Source: Eublepharis macularius
Taxonomy: Eukaryota > Chordata > Lepidosauria > Squamata > Eublepharidae
Reading direction: 5' to 3'
Length of the DNA: 64,000 nt
NCBI RefSeq assembly: GCF_028583425.1
Contig: NC_072801.1
Span: forward strand, 10,002,001 to 10,066,000
Shown: positions 1 to 12,424 of the stretch, in pieces
How the letters are laid out: every line of letters begins with the position of its first letter
How positions within the stretch are numbered: position 1 is the stretch's first letter
The notes under the pieces: generated by a model
The model's database searches: none
What the model saw: only the letters and a program-made list of their open reading frames with translations
Told to the model about the DNA's origin: nothing
Made by a program: the position numbers and the translations under genes

Positions 1-112
1 GATCCTTGGCTACTCTGTAGATCGTATCCCTCCAGGCCTTTCTGTCTCTGACTGGTTCTTTCAATTCCTTCATGTTCAGTCCAGTGTCTTTCATGATGGT
101 ATTGGTTACATA
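1..112 (-). repeat. RTE/BovB-type LINE, 3' end of ORF2
   Basis: Read on the minus strand, this stretch encodes DTGLNMKELKEPVRDRKAWR and then DTIYRVAKD, the typical C-terminal end of an RTE/BovB reverse-transcriptase ORF (DR.AWR...GVA). The copy is cut by the window edge. A second copy of the same motif is at 44858-44930. Confidence 0.6.
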
Positions 113-174
113 AAAGTAGTTCTTAGTTCTTCTAATTGCTTCATCCAAACTCATTCACACAGATCTCTTGTAAG

Positions 175-425
175 GCTTCAAACACAGTTAACCTCTTTCT
201 CTAGGCTCTATATTTCTCTCACAGAGACCTCCTCAGACAGCACACAGCTAGCCTGTTTTCTTTTCACTCTCAATTCTTCCTCTCTCAGGCGCACACACAG
301 TTTGCCTGCTTCAAATAGAATGAATATATAGTCTCACAGACACACTCAGTTCAGGCTTCCACTCAGGTTGCCTTTCCCTCACAAATACATGAACACACTC
401 AGGCTGCCCTTGATGTGACAGATAG
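175..425. repeat. Degenerate CA/CTCACAG-rich minisatellite
   Basis: Irregular units of roughly 30-40 bp share CTCACAGACAC-like and AGGCTTGCC-like pieces. It lies where MSS51 intron 2 should be, and no exon is visible in it. Confidence 0.4.
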
Positions 426-594
426 TTAAACAGATTTGAAACTGCTTTTGATTGCAGTGTAGCTATAGCCGCTCCTGGCTAGAGGATTATATTTTCTTTT
501 GGATCTGCAGCAAGCAGCTTCCCTTGTGGCCCTGCTGAAAGCTCTACAGTTTGGGATGGGATTTCCACAGATGCAGCAAAATTATACTGTTTAC

Positions 595-1690
<1,096 letters not shown>

Positions 1691-3613
1691 TTAATCTCAT
1701 GGGACAGGTGGAGCACTAGTCTATATCGTATTATGCTTGTGGCACTGAAGCCTCTGATTCTGATTGGTTGAGCTGATATGTTATGGAATGCCGACAAACA
1801 TTTCGGCCTCCTGGGGAACAGCAGCAGCAATGAAATCTTTATATTCCATCTTCAGTGGAATGGAAGGGATGTTTGTCTTGGATTCAGCTCTGCAGAGATT
1901 CTATAAAAGGAAGAGTTTGGAATGGTATTTGTAGGTGTTAGCTGGGTAGTTATGAAAAGGCAGAGAGCAAGCAGGGAGTTTCTAACTAGAGTTTGCTAAA
2001 ACCTGGGTGCAGCCTTGGTACCTGTTCACTCAATGTGTAACTAATGTTTGGATCTCTCTGTCACATACTGATGCCTGTTAGTTTAAACTGACTTTAAAAG
2101 CGGATTGAATGAATTCATGGAGGAGAAATCCATCAACTGCTATTAGGCACAGTGACTAAATGGAGCCTCCATGTTTAGGAGCAGTATACCTCTGAGTGCC
2201 AGGAGAGGGGCGCAAGAGCAGAGGGATGCTTCAGCTTTTCTCTACTGCTGGTAGGCTTTCGAGGAATATTTGTGTGACCACCTTTCAAAACAGGTTGCTG
2301 GGCTACGTGCACCATCGACTTGATCCAGGAAGGCTGATCTTACATTGTTACAGATCTGTGGAGATCTTCTGCCTGCATTTTGGCATGCGCATTTTGCTTC
2401 CACTCATGGTCTGAGTGTATATTTTCAAATCTTAAAGACATAACTATCCAAAGTGTATCCCACCACCACCCAAAGAAAAGGAAATTAAACCCTATAGCAC
2501 CACTCTCGGAATTTCTTGTTGCTCGGGGAAGCAAGGTGTGCACTTGATACATACCTGGAATTCTTGAAGGCGCCCCCAGATGAAGTCAACAAGCTAGGGG
2601 GAATGCGGGATGGGGTGGACAGAGCATTCTCTAACAAGCAGGCACATCTTTCCGTGGCTTGCAGAAGACAGATAGGAAGGTTGTTGATTCATAGTTGGAA
2701 CTGACAAAAAGCTGATTGGAACGTACCACACAGAGCCAATGCAAATGTAGAAATGGATGTGGTACAGCCTTTCCCAGACTGTATCAGTTCACAGTGAGGT
2801 GAATCAGTTCACAAAGAGGGAATCCTGGCCTCGGAAAGGTAGCCTAGCAGGGTTCTAGACGTTCCTTGCTGCCGTGCTAGCCTTGTAGGGCAGTGCAAGT
2901 ATTCCGTTTCCATCAGCAAAGGGAGAAACTCCCTTTCAATTTTCTATTGTGTTGCCTTTAATTCAAGGGGTTTGTATCACTTTCCCTTGTTAGTTGCCCT
3001 GAGCATACCAGGAGGGAAGCAGGATGTCAATCAGATAGAAAAGATGCATTTATTGGTGGTGAGGCACCCATATTCTGGAGCGGTGTCATCCCAGTACAGC
3101 TTCTTCTGGAGGCACAATTTGGCTCTAAATCTTGGTAGCACTGATTCACCTTTGGTATTGAAAGAACTCCCCCAAGTCTTACAACCCGCTTTCCCTCGGT
3201 ATTGGAAATCCTTGTAGGGAAAAAAAATCCAGTTTTGTCCCTTTTTTATCTCTCTTATTTGGTCCAGTCTGTATCCGCCCCCCCCTTTTTCTTTTTCATT
3301 GGTACAGAATGTTCACCAGGCAAAACAAGCTGCCCAAAAGTTAGCAGCAAAAACATTCTCTGCCAGCTAATGGTCTTGTCCGCTTTCTCCTTTCTCGGCA
3401 CCTGCTTCCATAAATCATCTGATTATACGATACCCTGGGGTAGGGAATCTGCCTTGGAGCAAGGCACAGCTGGCCCGGAACCAGAAATACCTGCCTGTAT
3501 TTACAACTGATATACACTTGATAGCAGGCCTTTAATCCAACAGTTTGTCACTCTTTACAAGCAGGCTTGCGGGCATCCACTGCAAACTGCTGCTGATTGG
3601 GGCTTCGCTGGAG

Positions 3614-3840
3614 CCTAAGGGCCAAGCTACAAGTGACAAATGACACTTGAACTGCAAGTGAACAGACTCACATGGATTCCTCCCTGTTCTCTTGCACTCC
3701 ACTTGCTCACTATGTGATCAAGTGGAGCACAAGTGGAGCACTACATGATCGAGTGGAGCACAAGTGAACAGGGAGGAATACATGCAAGTCTGTTCACTTG
3801 CCGTTCAAGTGTCATTCGTCACTTGTAGCTTGGCCCTCAG
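3614..3840. repeat. Snap-back MITE, family with CTRAGRGCCAAGCTAC ends
   Basis: Long terminal inverted repeats begin CTAAGGGCCAAGCTACAAG on the left and end CTTGTAGCTTGGCCCTCAG on the right. The inside is also largely palindromic around an AAGTGGAGCACAAGTGGAGC tandem. The same ends recur at 25846-26048 and 28731-29106. The target duplication is not resolved. Confidence 0.7.
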
Positions 3841-3919
3841 AACCTGTTTCTAGTCTTACTGTTGAATTCCAGAATGTGCAGCTTAACAAAGGGTATATCG
3901 GAGCGTGCACAAAGTGCAG

Positions 3920-4110
3920 TGTTTTTTTTTTAATTTTAACTTTTATTTAATACAACAGAATAACTACAACAATAACTTGAACAACAAATACAGGGAATGA
4001 TATAACAATTATACAAAATTATTGATTACAATAAAAGAAAACGAAGAGAGAAAATAAAACATTTCAATCAAATGCTTACTATCGTCAATAAATGTTAAGT
4101 ATAAGTAGCT
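3920..4110 (-). repeat. L1-like LINE 3' tail
   Basis: An A/T-rich stretch starts with a T-run and continues with TTTATTTAATACAACAGAATAAC, rich in AAC/ATA. It resembles the reverse complement of a squamate L1 3' end. No ORF remains. Confidence 0.35.
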
Positions 4111-5385
4111 TTCACCAAGCGCACAAAGTGCAGTTTTTACAAAGTGAAATAACTCCAGCTTGCAAAAATTCAGTTGGGATTTTGGGGGTTGGCTCCTCTG
4201 AAAAGCTGTTAAGGCTAGAACTAGGGATGTGTGAGCTGCTGTCCTAGATGGTGAGCTACAGGTGGGAATGTCCCCTGGTCCATGAAGGGCTTTGGCCACT
4301 GGCTGCTCTCATCTGCAAGGGCTACAAAGATCTTCCAGGTCAGATGGCAGCTTCTGAGTAACAGGCATCCACCCTGTCTGACGCCTGACCTGGCTGTCCT
4401 CCATGGCTGCCTGCAGTCCAACACTGGAAACGGAGGCAAGGGATGGTCCTTCCCGTCCAGCTTGATCCCTGATACCTCCCTGGAGTCTGGTTTGCAGCTT
4501 TTCAATTAAGAAAAAGCACGGCTAAGGAGGATCGGGGTAGACGTTTGCAAAATGATGCATGATGCAGAGAAAATAGATAAGAAGAACCTCTCCTCCCACT
4601 CCTATAATTCTAGAATTCATTGCACCTGATGAAGTTAATGGGTGGTAGACAGAGAAAAGGAAGCTCAGCTTCACACTGTATGAGTCTTGTGGAACTCACT
4701 GCCTCAGGATAAAGATATGAGCATGAGCAAACACCCAGACTGGCACTGCTAGGCTTTCAAGCCGAATCAGTGTCTCCCCCCCCCCCCCAAGCAAATGGCA
4801 TGTTCTTGGAGGCATTCTTCCCAGTTACCTCTTGTCAGCTAGCTGGAGAACCTCAGAGGTGAAACTAAAAATGTCAAAGGTGTTTCTTTTTCAGTCAATG
4901 GGCTCCATACATAGCTAGCAGCCACCAGCGATCAGCACCCAGGGAAGCAGGCCTTTCCTAGCTGATGTCATTAAGCTCCAACAAAGCCTAGACAAAGGGG
5001 CATTTCCTCACTGTGCACAACCACAAAACTATATATAGGGTGCACAGTCATCTGAGCATGATGACAAGATCTTTATCCAAGCGTGTCTTTTGCTTCATTA
5101 AAGAGCCAGTGGAATGTCAAGAGGTATGTAATGAGGTCTTTAACATTAGCTCTAAAATTTCCTACAGGAGTATCTGGTTTTCTGTCAATTGAAAGAGAGT
5201 AAAAACCTGCAAAGCATCATCAGGGGGCAGGGGGAGTGTATTAATGCACAATCGGTTGCCTGGAATTGAATCAATGTGTTTCTCACAAGGAGAGAGTGAA
5301 ACTCTCCAGTTAATGCCCACAGGCAGGGAAACTCATGGCAGATCTCAGGGGTAAAAAGCATTTTCAAAAATCCAAGCTTCAGAAG

Positions 5386-5510
5386 CATCCTAGATCTGGA
5401 AGGGTCTCACAAGTCAACTAGTCCAACCTCCTCCTCAGTGCAAAAAGTTCAAACCAGATTGTCCTGGGCAGACGGCCACCCAGGCTCTGCTGGAAGGATG
5501 CCCGACGTGG
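5386..5510 (-). repeat. CR1 LINE 3' fragment
   Basis: Contains CTGGAAGGGTCTCACAAG, AGTCCAACCTCC and a downstream region typical of the reverse complement of the CR1 3' end. The copy is old and short. Confidence 0.5.
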
Positions 5511-5599
5511 TCTTCTCTTTGGCTTTGCAGTGCTGATGGTTCGCAATGGCTCATTTTTGGCACCCTGCTAGCTAAGCTGATGTTCCTGGCTAATTGTTA

Positions 5600-5890
5600 A
5601 GCAGGTTTGAAGGCCAAATTTAATTTGTGGATTTGATTTCTAAGAAGATAAATTTGGGGAAACTAAACAGAAGGGGGGCAGTATTGAAAAGGTAAATTGT
5701 GGAGGTATCAAAACTACAAGTATATGTTTGTAAAAAATGCTAGGTGTTGTAGAGGAAAATGGAAATATGTATTATTTTTCTTTGTTCTTTTTCTTTAATT
5801 TTTGTTCTCTTTTTATTTATTTTATTTCTTCCCTTTTATTGAGTTTTTAAACTTATCAATAAAATAAAAAGTATTTTTAAAAGACTGATC
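5600..5890 (+). repeat. L1-like LINE 3' UTR and tail
   Basis: The 3' UTR-like sequence passes through a pyrimidine-rich stretch and ends TCAATAAAATAAAAAGTA then T/A-rich, as squamate L1 tails do. No coding remains. Confidence 0.4.
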
Positions 5891-6099
5891 TCTGCTCGAC
5901 CTTGGAAAGCTATTAGGATGCTCTCGAAGAAAGCGTGGTTAAATCGTGTTCGTAGAAGCTGTGAAAAGTGGTCCCAGAATGGTGCTAACTGCCTTGTTGT
6001 TTGGCTGCTGGCTGAGGCTTTCTTTGTTAGGCTTAATAGCCCACAGAAAAGGGCCCGTGAGAGATGGTCTCCCCATTAGGTGGGATTAAATGATTTGCA

Positions 6100-6325
6100 C
6101 ATCAAAGCTTTTTTATTCATTTATACCACAATTTTCTCCCAGTGGGGAGGACCCAAAGTGACTTGCAATATTCTTGCCTCCGCCATTCTATTCTCACAAC
6201 AACCCTGTGAGGTAGTGTGTGTGACCAGCCTGAGAGTCACCCGGCAAGCTTCCATGGCAGTGGGGATTTGCACCTCGGTCTCCCAGATCCTAGACTAGCA
6301 CTCTAACTAGTACACCACTCACCAG
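6100..6325 (-). repeat. MIR/CORE-like SINE
   Basis: Read on the minus strand it has a tRNA-like head (CTAGTTAGAGTGCTAGTCTAG) and a core with GGTGACTCTCAGGCTGGTCAC and CCTCACAGGGTTGTTGTGAG, then an L2-like tail near 6110. Confidence 0.6.
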
Positions 6326-8333
6326 CTGGCAGAAGACACAAGGGGACAGAGGGTGTATGTGGGTGAGAACTGTTGTTTCTTTACTCAGTTTAGAAGCAAG
6401 AAGTTATGAGTTGGCTAGAAGTGAATCACTTTAGGGTGCAAGATCTCTCCCCCACAAGAGCAGATGGGAGAAGCGGGAGCTGGAGAATGAGTTCTGAGCA
6501 GTAAGGGGAGAGAATCTTCTTCAACTGCTGTATCCTCCGCAGGTTACACAGGCCTCTGGAGGCAGCCCCCATACCATTTTTATACAATGGCTAGCGTGTA
6601 ATTGATTGTTCCCGCATTCAGAGAGGAAAGCCAGGTATGTTGGTCCTTGCTGTGCAGGCAGAGAGATGACCAGTTAGGAGAGGTGTCTGCCTGCGGGCTG
6701 ATCACATGTGCTGCAGACAGAACCAGTGCTCATGAACTGCAAAAATGAGAAGTAGAAACAACCCTTGCAGAAGACTTTGGGAAAGAATGGTGGAGGAGAG
6801 CAAAGGTGGTTTGGGATCTGAGATCTGGACCTCTCCAATACAAGATGCAGGGTGAGGGAAGATACTCAAATGTCGGTAACCAAGACGATAAAACAGCCTC
6901 TGCCAACTTGGATGAGGTAGCAATGCTATTCCAGTCTTGTTCCTGCCGCCGAGCCAATCGAAGTGATAACATACATTCTCTCCAACATTTCAGGGATGCT
7001 GTTGTGTGCTATTTTCTACAAAGGAGCATTCTCCCCTCCACGCACACACTCAAAACACATTGTTTAAAGCCTTTTTTCTCTCTGCCCCATATCAATTTGT
7101 CTGTACCTGGCAGCCCTGACCCAGTTTCTGAAACTGGCTGGCTTAGAAAACCGGCCATAACTCTTAACAAATAATAAAAATTTAAATATTCAGTTCCACA
7201 CCTTGTATCTAAGTTGCAGTTATTCCAAAATATTTCAACAACGTTTCCTCTCTGGAGCATGTGCTTGAAGGGAAGCCATGCTCCGCTCTTTTGAGTCCAA
7301 GTGCACTTTAATCCAGTGCTTGCAACCCCTGATCCCTGTAATTAGAAGCTACCCTGGTCATTTGGAATTAGCATATATGTTGTAAATGGATGAAAACCCA
7401 ATGGTTACAGCTTGTAGTGTAAAGTTTTTCATGGCAGCTTATAAAATTTGCCAGTTAAGGAAGGTATAAAAATACTTGATGAAATGCTGATGTTGTATTT
7501 CTTAGTTTTGTGTACTATAAGAATTTTCACCTTTGAAATGCTGTTACATTTTATGCTGGTCTAGGACCATTTTAATAAAGATTAATTGCCGATTGGTCCA
7601 ATGGATACATCACTTTTCTACATAAATAATAAACACACCCATGCATCTGCCGGAGAGTCAAGATTCATCCTTCGCCTGACCTCAGAGAATGAACTTCTAG
7701 AGAACGGGGAGGAAGCACAATGTATATTCCCCAAAGTCAAATTTTTAAAAGGCCTTCCCCAGCTCTTTCCAAAAGGCAAAGTACAAACAGTGATTGTGCT
7801 GGAGAAGGGGGCATAAAATAGGAATTGTCCTTGATAAATGGGGGTGACAATTCCTAACAGTGAATTCAGGCCTGTTGTTGATTTACAGAAGCCCGCAGGG
7901 AGGTTGTTGGTAGTTGGATATGGAGAACATGCAGAAAGAAAAGAAGAAAATTCTGGCATCCTCAGTCAGTGTTCTGGGAAAGTTCTGAGAAAGTTGAGGC
8001 ATTCCTGAATAGGACAAATTTAAAGTCCAGGTAGGGAAGAGAGCCAACTCACCTGTTGGTGCCTTTGCTGTCCTCTGTTGTTCGAATGCTCCCAGCTTGC
8101 TTTCTGCTTGCTACTGGAGAAATGCTACTAAGAACCTCTCACTCTAAGAATATCCTGCCAGCCCCAGATCTGGACAAGTCGCTCTCACTGGACAGAGGGA
8201 TTGCAAGACCCCAAAGCAGCTAGCCAGCCAGCCAGCCTCTATACAGCCCCAAAGTTACTGGCTGACAGGAATGGGAAGTCTGCCTCCCACAGGAAAATGT
8301 AGGCTGCGACACCCACGGCTGTCTTTTTCAAGT

Positions 8334-8540
8334 GGACAGCCCTGTTGGTTTGCAGCAGAACAGCAAGATTTGAGTCCAGTAGCACCTTAAAGACCAAGAA
8401 GATTTTCAGGGTATCAGCTTTTGAGAATCAAGCTCCTTTTGTCAGATATAGGGAGTGCATGACTCTCGAAAGCTTATCGCCTGGAAATCTTGATGTTCTT
8501 TAATGTGCTACTGGACTCGAATCTTGCGGTTGTTTTCAGG
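8334..8540. repeat. Inverted pair of Penelope-like element ends with hammerhead-like remnants
   Basis: The left half (to about 8445) runs on the minus strand and the right half on the plus strand. Both contain AAGGTGCTACTGGACTC-type sequence (plus-strand form GTGCTACTGGACTCGAATCT). Close to the junction the plus arm has GGGAGTGCATGACTCTC-GAAAGC (GAAA at 8468-8471), the stem II plus box 2 layout of a hammerhead ribozyme. Penelope-like elements are known to carry such ribozymes in their terminal repeats. Box 1 is degenerate. Confidence 0.5.
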
Positions 8541-8890
8541 TCCAAGGGAAACGGTTGTGGTTCCCCTTTGCAAGATGATGAGAAAGATGAAAGCTGGTTC
8601 AAATTCTTGTGAACCTGCCTGGAACTGAGGTTCCAATATGACATCACAAATGTTTGTGCAGCAGTCTATGCCAGCTGTAAGTAACAAACCCAGTTTGGGA
8701 ACAAACACTAGTTTGGTCTGATGGGGCCTGTTTTTCGGGTGAGAGATTGCAGAAGAGTCCCAAATAGTCCAGCTCCAAACTTTTGTTTGAAATCCCAATT
8801 TGCTTCCAGTCATAGAAGCCAGTTGGGTTGGGGGGTGGTCTGCACTCAGACATCACCATGAACCAGCAGAGTTTAATCAAACCTCCTATG

Positions 8891-9116
8891 TAGGGTTGCC
8901 AGCCTCCAGGTAGTGGCTGGAGATCTCCTGGAATTACAAATGGTCTCCAGGCCAGAGAGATCAGTTCACCTAGAGAAAATGGCTACTTTTGGGGGTGGAC
9001 TCTATGGAATTATGTCATGCCAAGGTCCTTTCCCTCCCCAAACCCCACTTTCTCCAGGTTTCTCGTTTCATCCCCCAGATCTCCAGGAATTTCACAATTT
9101 GGAGCTGGCAACCCTA
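8891..9116. repeat. TA-flanked MITE (GGGTTGCCAGC ends)
   Basis: Terminal inverted repeats GGGTTGCCAGCCTCC / GGAGCTGGCAACCC are each bounded by TA, which suggests a Tc1/mariner-type target duplication. The inside contains GGAGATCTCCTGGAATTAC and its partner. Related copies are at 9271-9596 and 31984-32150. Confidence 0.6.
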
Positions 9117-9270
9117 CTCCTCCGTGAATTCCGCCTCAGATTGCTCTAGTAAAGAAAGATATCCTTACTCTGCCATAAAACTCAGGGTGAGAGTGGTCCA
9201 GACAGCCTACCTTGCAAGATCACTGTGATGATAAAATAGATTGTGAGAGCACAGCCCTGAGCTCCTGAGA

Positions 9271-9596
9271 TAGCGTTGCCAACCTCCAGGTGGGGCCTAG
9301 TGATCTCCCAGAATTGCAACTGTTCTCCAGAACACAAAGATCCTTGGAAAAAATAGCAGCTTTGGATAGGGCATTGTATCATGTAAAGTTTCCAGCACCA
9401 GCCTGGGAAATTCCTGGAGATTTGGGGGCAGAGACTGGGAAGGGTGGAGTTTGGAAACTCAGTGGGGATATGATCCCCCTGTACAGTCCACTCTCCAAAG
9501 CAACAATTTGCTTCAGTAGAACTAACCTCTCACAATCTGGAGATCAGTTGCAATTTTGAGGGCTCTCCAGGCGCCAGCTGGAGATTAGCAATCCTA
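9271..9596. repeat. TA-flanked MITE, second copy
   Basis: It begins TAGCGTTGCCAACCTCCAGG and ends GCTGGAGATTAGCAATCCTA. The TA dinucleotide is present at both edges. It is longer than the copy at 8891 because of internal sequence at about 9400-9500. Confidence 0.55.
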
Positions 9597-10524
9597 ATAT
9601 GGTATACCATAGGCTACTGGAGAAAATGAAGTCCTTCCCTAAATCTCCAGGAAAGCCAGAGCTGGCAGGCGGGGGGGGGGGATAAAACGGGAGAGGAGGG
9701 GTGGAGTAAAATCGTAGAGAGAGAAATCTATACATCCAGAACAGAGCAAAATGCCATAAAAATTCTGCAAAAGGTGCAAAGAATAGAATAAAATTGTTAA
9801 AGAGCAAATAATAAGAAAGCTGTGCCAAACAGGCGTCAAATAATAGAATGCTAATTATGCGGTAAACAACTATCCAGCAATTGGGAGGATAAAAAAAGGA
9901 GGAGAGAACGTTGACCTCTGTGCTGAATTCCTTGGAAGAAAGGCCAGGATGAGAAGGTCGTGAATAAATACAGAAAGCTTACGCCACGAGGATAAATCTG
10001 TTTAGCGATCAAAACATGTTTTTCTTTTGCTGTTTATTGACTTTCATCGCATCGATTCGGAAATGGGCACAAGATCGGATACTATCCCATGCTAGCTCGT
10101 AGAGGTAGAAAACAGAAAACAAAGGGTTACACTTCAGGTTTCCATGGGAGAGGCGCCATTAGCGGGGCACGATGCAGAATTGTGCAGGCCTTGCTTTCTT
10201 TTCTGCTCTCAGATCTCTGTGGTGGTGCGGCCTTTTTTCTCAGGAGATACTCCCTCCACCCTACCATGGTATGTCTATTTTTTTTTTTTAAGTAACGGTT
10301 GCCCCGCATGTTCAAAACTGAACCGGAAGTCTCTCTACAATCATGGTTCTGTCACTACGAAGAAATAAAGCTTTGGTGAGGGGACAGAGATATATAACAT
10401 GCTAGCATTCCACAACGGTTGAAGGCAATGAGATTCCATTTTTAATTTTTGTTTTAAAAAAAGCTGTGACAAGAAGAAAAATAAATAGTGGCGCTTCAGG
10501 CAGTGACGCCAGGCCGTTGCCTTT

Positions 10525-10671
10525 CACAAATATGGCGGCGATTTTAAAACTTTTTAAATGTCCTCACGCGAGACTTCGGTAGAGGCTAAGATGGAGAGGA
10601 CGCCGTTGTTATGGCAACGCAGGGCTCCTTGGTAACGGTCTCTGTAGGCCGGGGCGATTCTGGTCTGGCCG
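10525..10671 (+). other. CFAP70 promoter and probable non-coding exon 1
   Basis: The region is locally CpG-rich, has a YY1-like ATATGGCGGCG at 10529-10540, and ends at a strong donor G|GTGAGT (exon end 10671). The transcription start is not defined. A short upstream ORF (ATG at 10591) stops before the donor, so coding is taken to begin in the next exon, whose acceptor at 12374-12375 follows a long T tract. Confidence 0.5.
10605..10618 (+). promoter_or_regulatory. RFX X-box at the CFAP70 promoter
   Basis: GTTGTTATGGCAAC matches the palindromic X-box consensus GTTGCCATGGCAAC at 13 of 14 bases. A second half-site GGTAAC follows at 10631-10636. RFX factors bind X-boxes upstream of ciliary genes, and CFAP70 is one. 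The site sits inside the CpG-bearing first exon/promoter region, 50-60 bp before a strong donor. Confidence 0.65.
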
Positions 10672-11034
10672 GTGAGTCGCTCCTGCTCTTTCCCCCCAGC
10701 CACGAATCTCTTCCTTGACTTCTCTTCCAGCGTCGTCTACCTCGCAGGGTTGTTGTTGAGAGGCTTTTAAGGGGGGGGGGGCTTCACAAACCTTAAGGGT
10801 GGAGGAGCGGCCTTAGCTGACGCTCGAGGGGGTGAGGGGGTGAATAGAGCCTCCAGGTCCAGAGGTGGTATATCTTTGAGTACCAGTTGCTGAGGATTGG
10901 GGGGGGCAACAACAAGGGGCAGTTATTGGTCAGTTTTGTTCGTGTCATACTTCATGCCAACTTGCTTCTAATTTTGAACCTTGTATCAGATTTCTGCCTG
11001 GGTTCAAGTTTCTGGAATGCTTTTTTTCCCTCAT

Positions 11035-11120
11035 TTATTTAACTTATAGTCCACTCTTCTCGCAAGCAAGCTCGGAGCAGATAACATCGTTTGAATCTAC
11101 ATTAAAATTACCATTTAAAA
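11035..11120 (-). repeat. LINE (L2/CR1-like) 3' tail
   Basis: TTTATTTAACTTATAGTCCA, TCTCGCAAGCAAGCTCGGAG and CAGATAACA match the family with boundaries like TATAGTCCACTCTTCCCGC, also at 54180. Read in antisense, these are common squamate LINE tails. Confidence 0.4.
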
Positions 11121-12424
11121 CCATAAATGGGACCCTATTGCCTATTTCTAAAACATAAAATTGTTTTATTAAAACAGAAAATAGTACTGGACTATAGAAA
11201 GAAAGTCAAAAGCAAACTATATAACAGAAAATAACCTTAGACATTAAACATAATATCAAAACAAAATATGTAACCAAGTATTAAAACTACATAATGATAT
11301 AACAAAAAGTAACATTAAACCTAATATCAAAAACTTAATAATGTATAGCAGATTATTACAACTCATTTCTGCAGTCCTTGTACTATTGTCTTCTTTACTG
11401 AATGCCTGTGGAATGTCTCAGCTGTTCATTGTATTGAGCTACCTTGTGTAATTCACTTGGACTCTGAGTGAGAAAGGTGGACTAGCAACAGCATAAATAA
11501 ATAAACAAGGCAATAAATTTGTGTATATGGTACAGGCCACAAGAAGGAAGAGGACAGAGGAACAGCGGAACCTCGAGGTTCAGGAGTGCCGGGGAGGCAA
11601 AGAAAATTGAGTAGGTGATAATGCATAACAGCGAGAAACGACTTGGATTGATTGTATTTTAACTCCACTTTTAAGGCAAGAAATTAATTAGACAAGACTG
11701 AAAGGTAGAATAACGGAGCCTCCAGGTCCAGTGGCAGTATATATTGGAGCACCAGTTGATGTGAGGGGGCCACAAAAAAGGGCAGTTATGAGTTGACTGT
11801 GTTTTCTAACTCCAGTTTTCATCTAAAAACTGTGCCGAAGTAATGTGGGGTCTGGGATGGATGGGAAATAGTAGTAGTAGCAAGTCTGTCACTTAATTGG
11901 AGTTAGCTACCTCCCCACCCCAACCCCGCACCCTGCATTCAATTTGAAGTTTGGATGAAGGTGGTTTAGAATCCCAAATTATGAGGGAGGGTAATTAACT
12001 GATTACCTTGTGCTCCTCTGTCTTACGTCATAGGGCAATCATAAGCACAGTTAGCCAGAAGTAATTCGGATTGATGCCAGTGGGGCTTACTGTCTAGTAA
12101 ATGTATTTAAGATTGCAGCCTTGATTTCTCCAGCATGCTTTACACGAGGAAGGTATGAGGGCCTGACTACATGCAGGATTTATGTACATCCTGATGTAAT
12201 ATAAGAGAAAAATGACATCCGATTGTAGCCTATCCAGATGGAGTTCTTTCATCTCATGGGCTAAACTGGGCTGAATTCCTGACAATCCAGCCTGCCAAGG
12301 GCATTGTCAGATCGGTGGCCATTGGGTCATTCCTAATCCTTCCTTCCTTTCTTCCTTTTTTTTTTTTTTTTGCAGGTGTGTCACTTTCTGGATTAGCTGA
12401 CAGAGTAGCTGAAGTTTATATCTC

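Noticed and set aside
1902-1910. TATAAAAGG as a TATA box
   Set aside because: It lies on the plus strand, pointing away from MSS51 and 8.7 kb from the CFAP70 start, with no transcript or ORF behind it.
10591-10635. ATG in the CFAP70 first exon as the protein start
   Set aside because: The frame meets TAA within 15 codons, before the donor at 10671.
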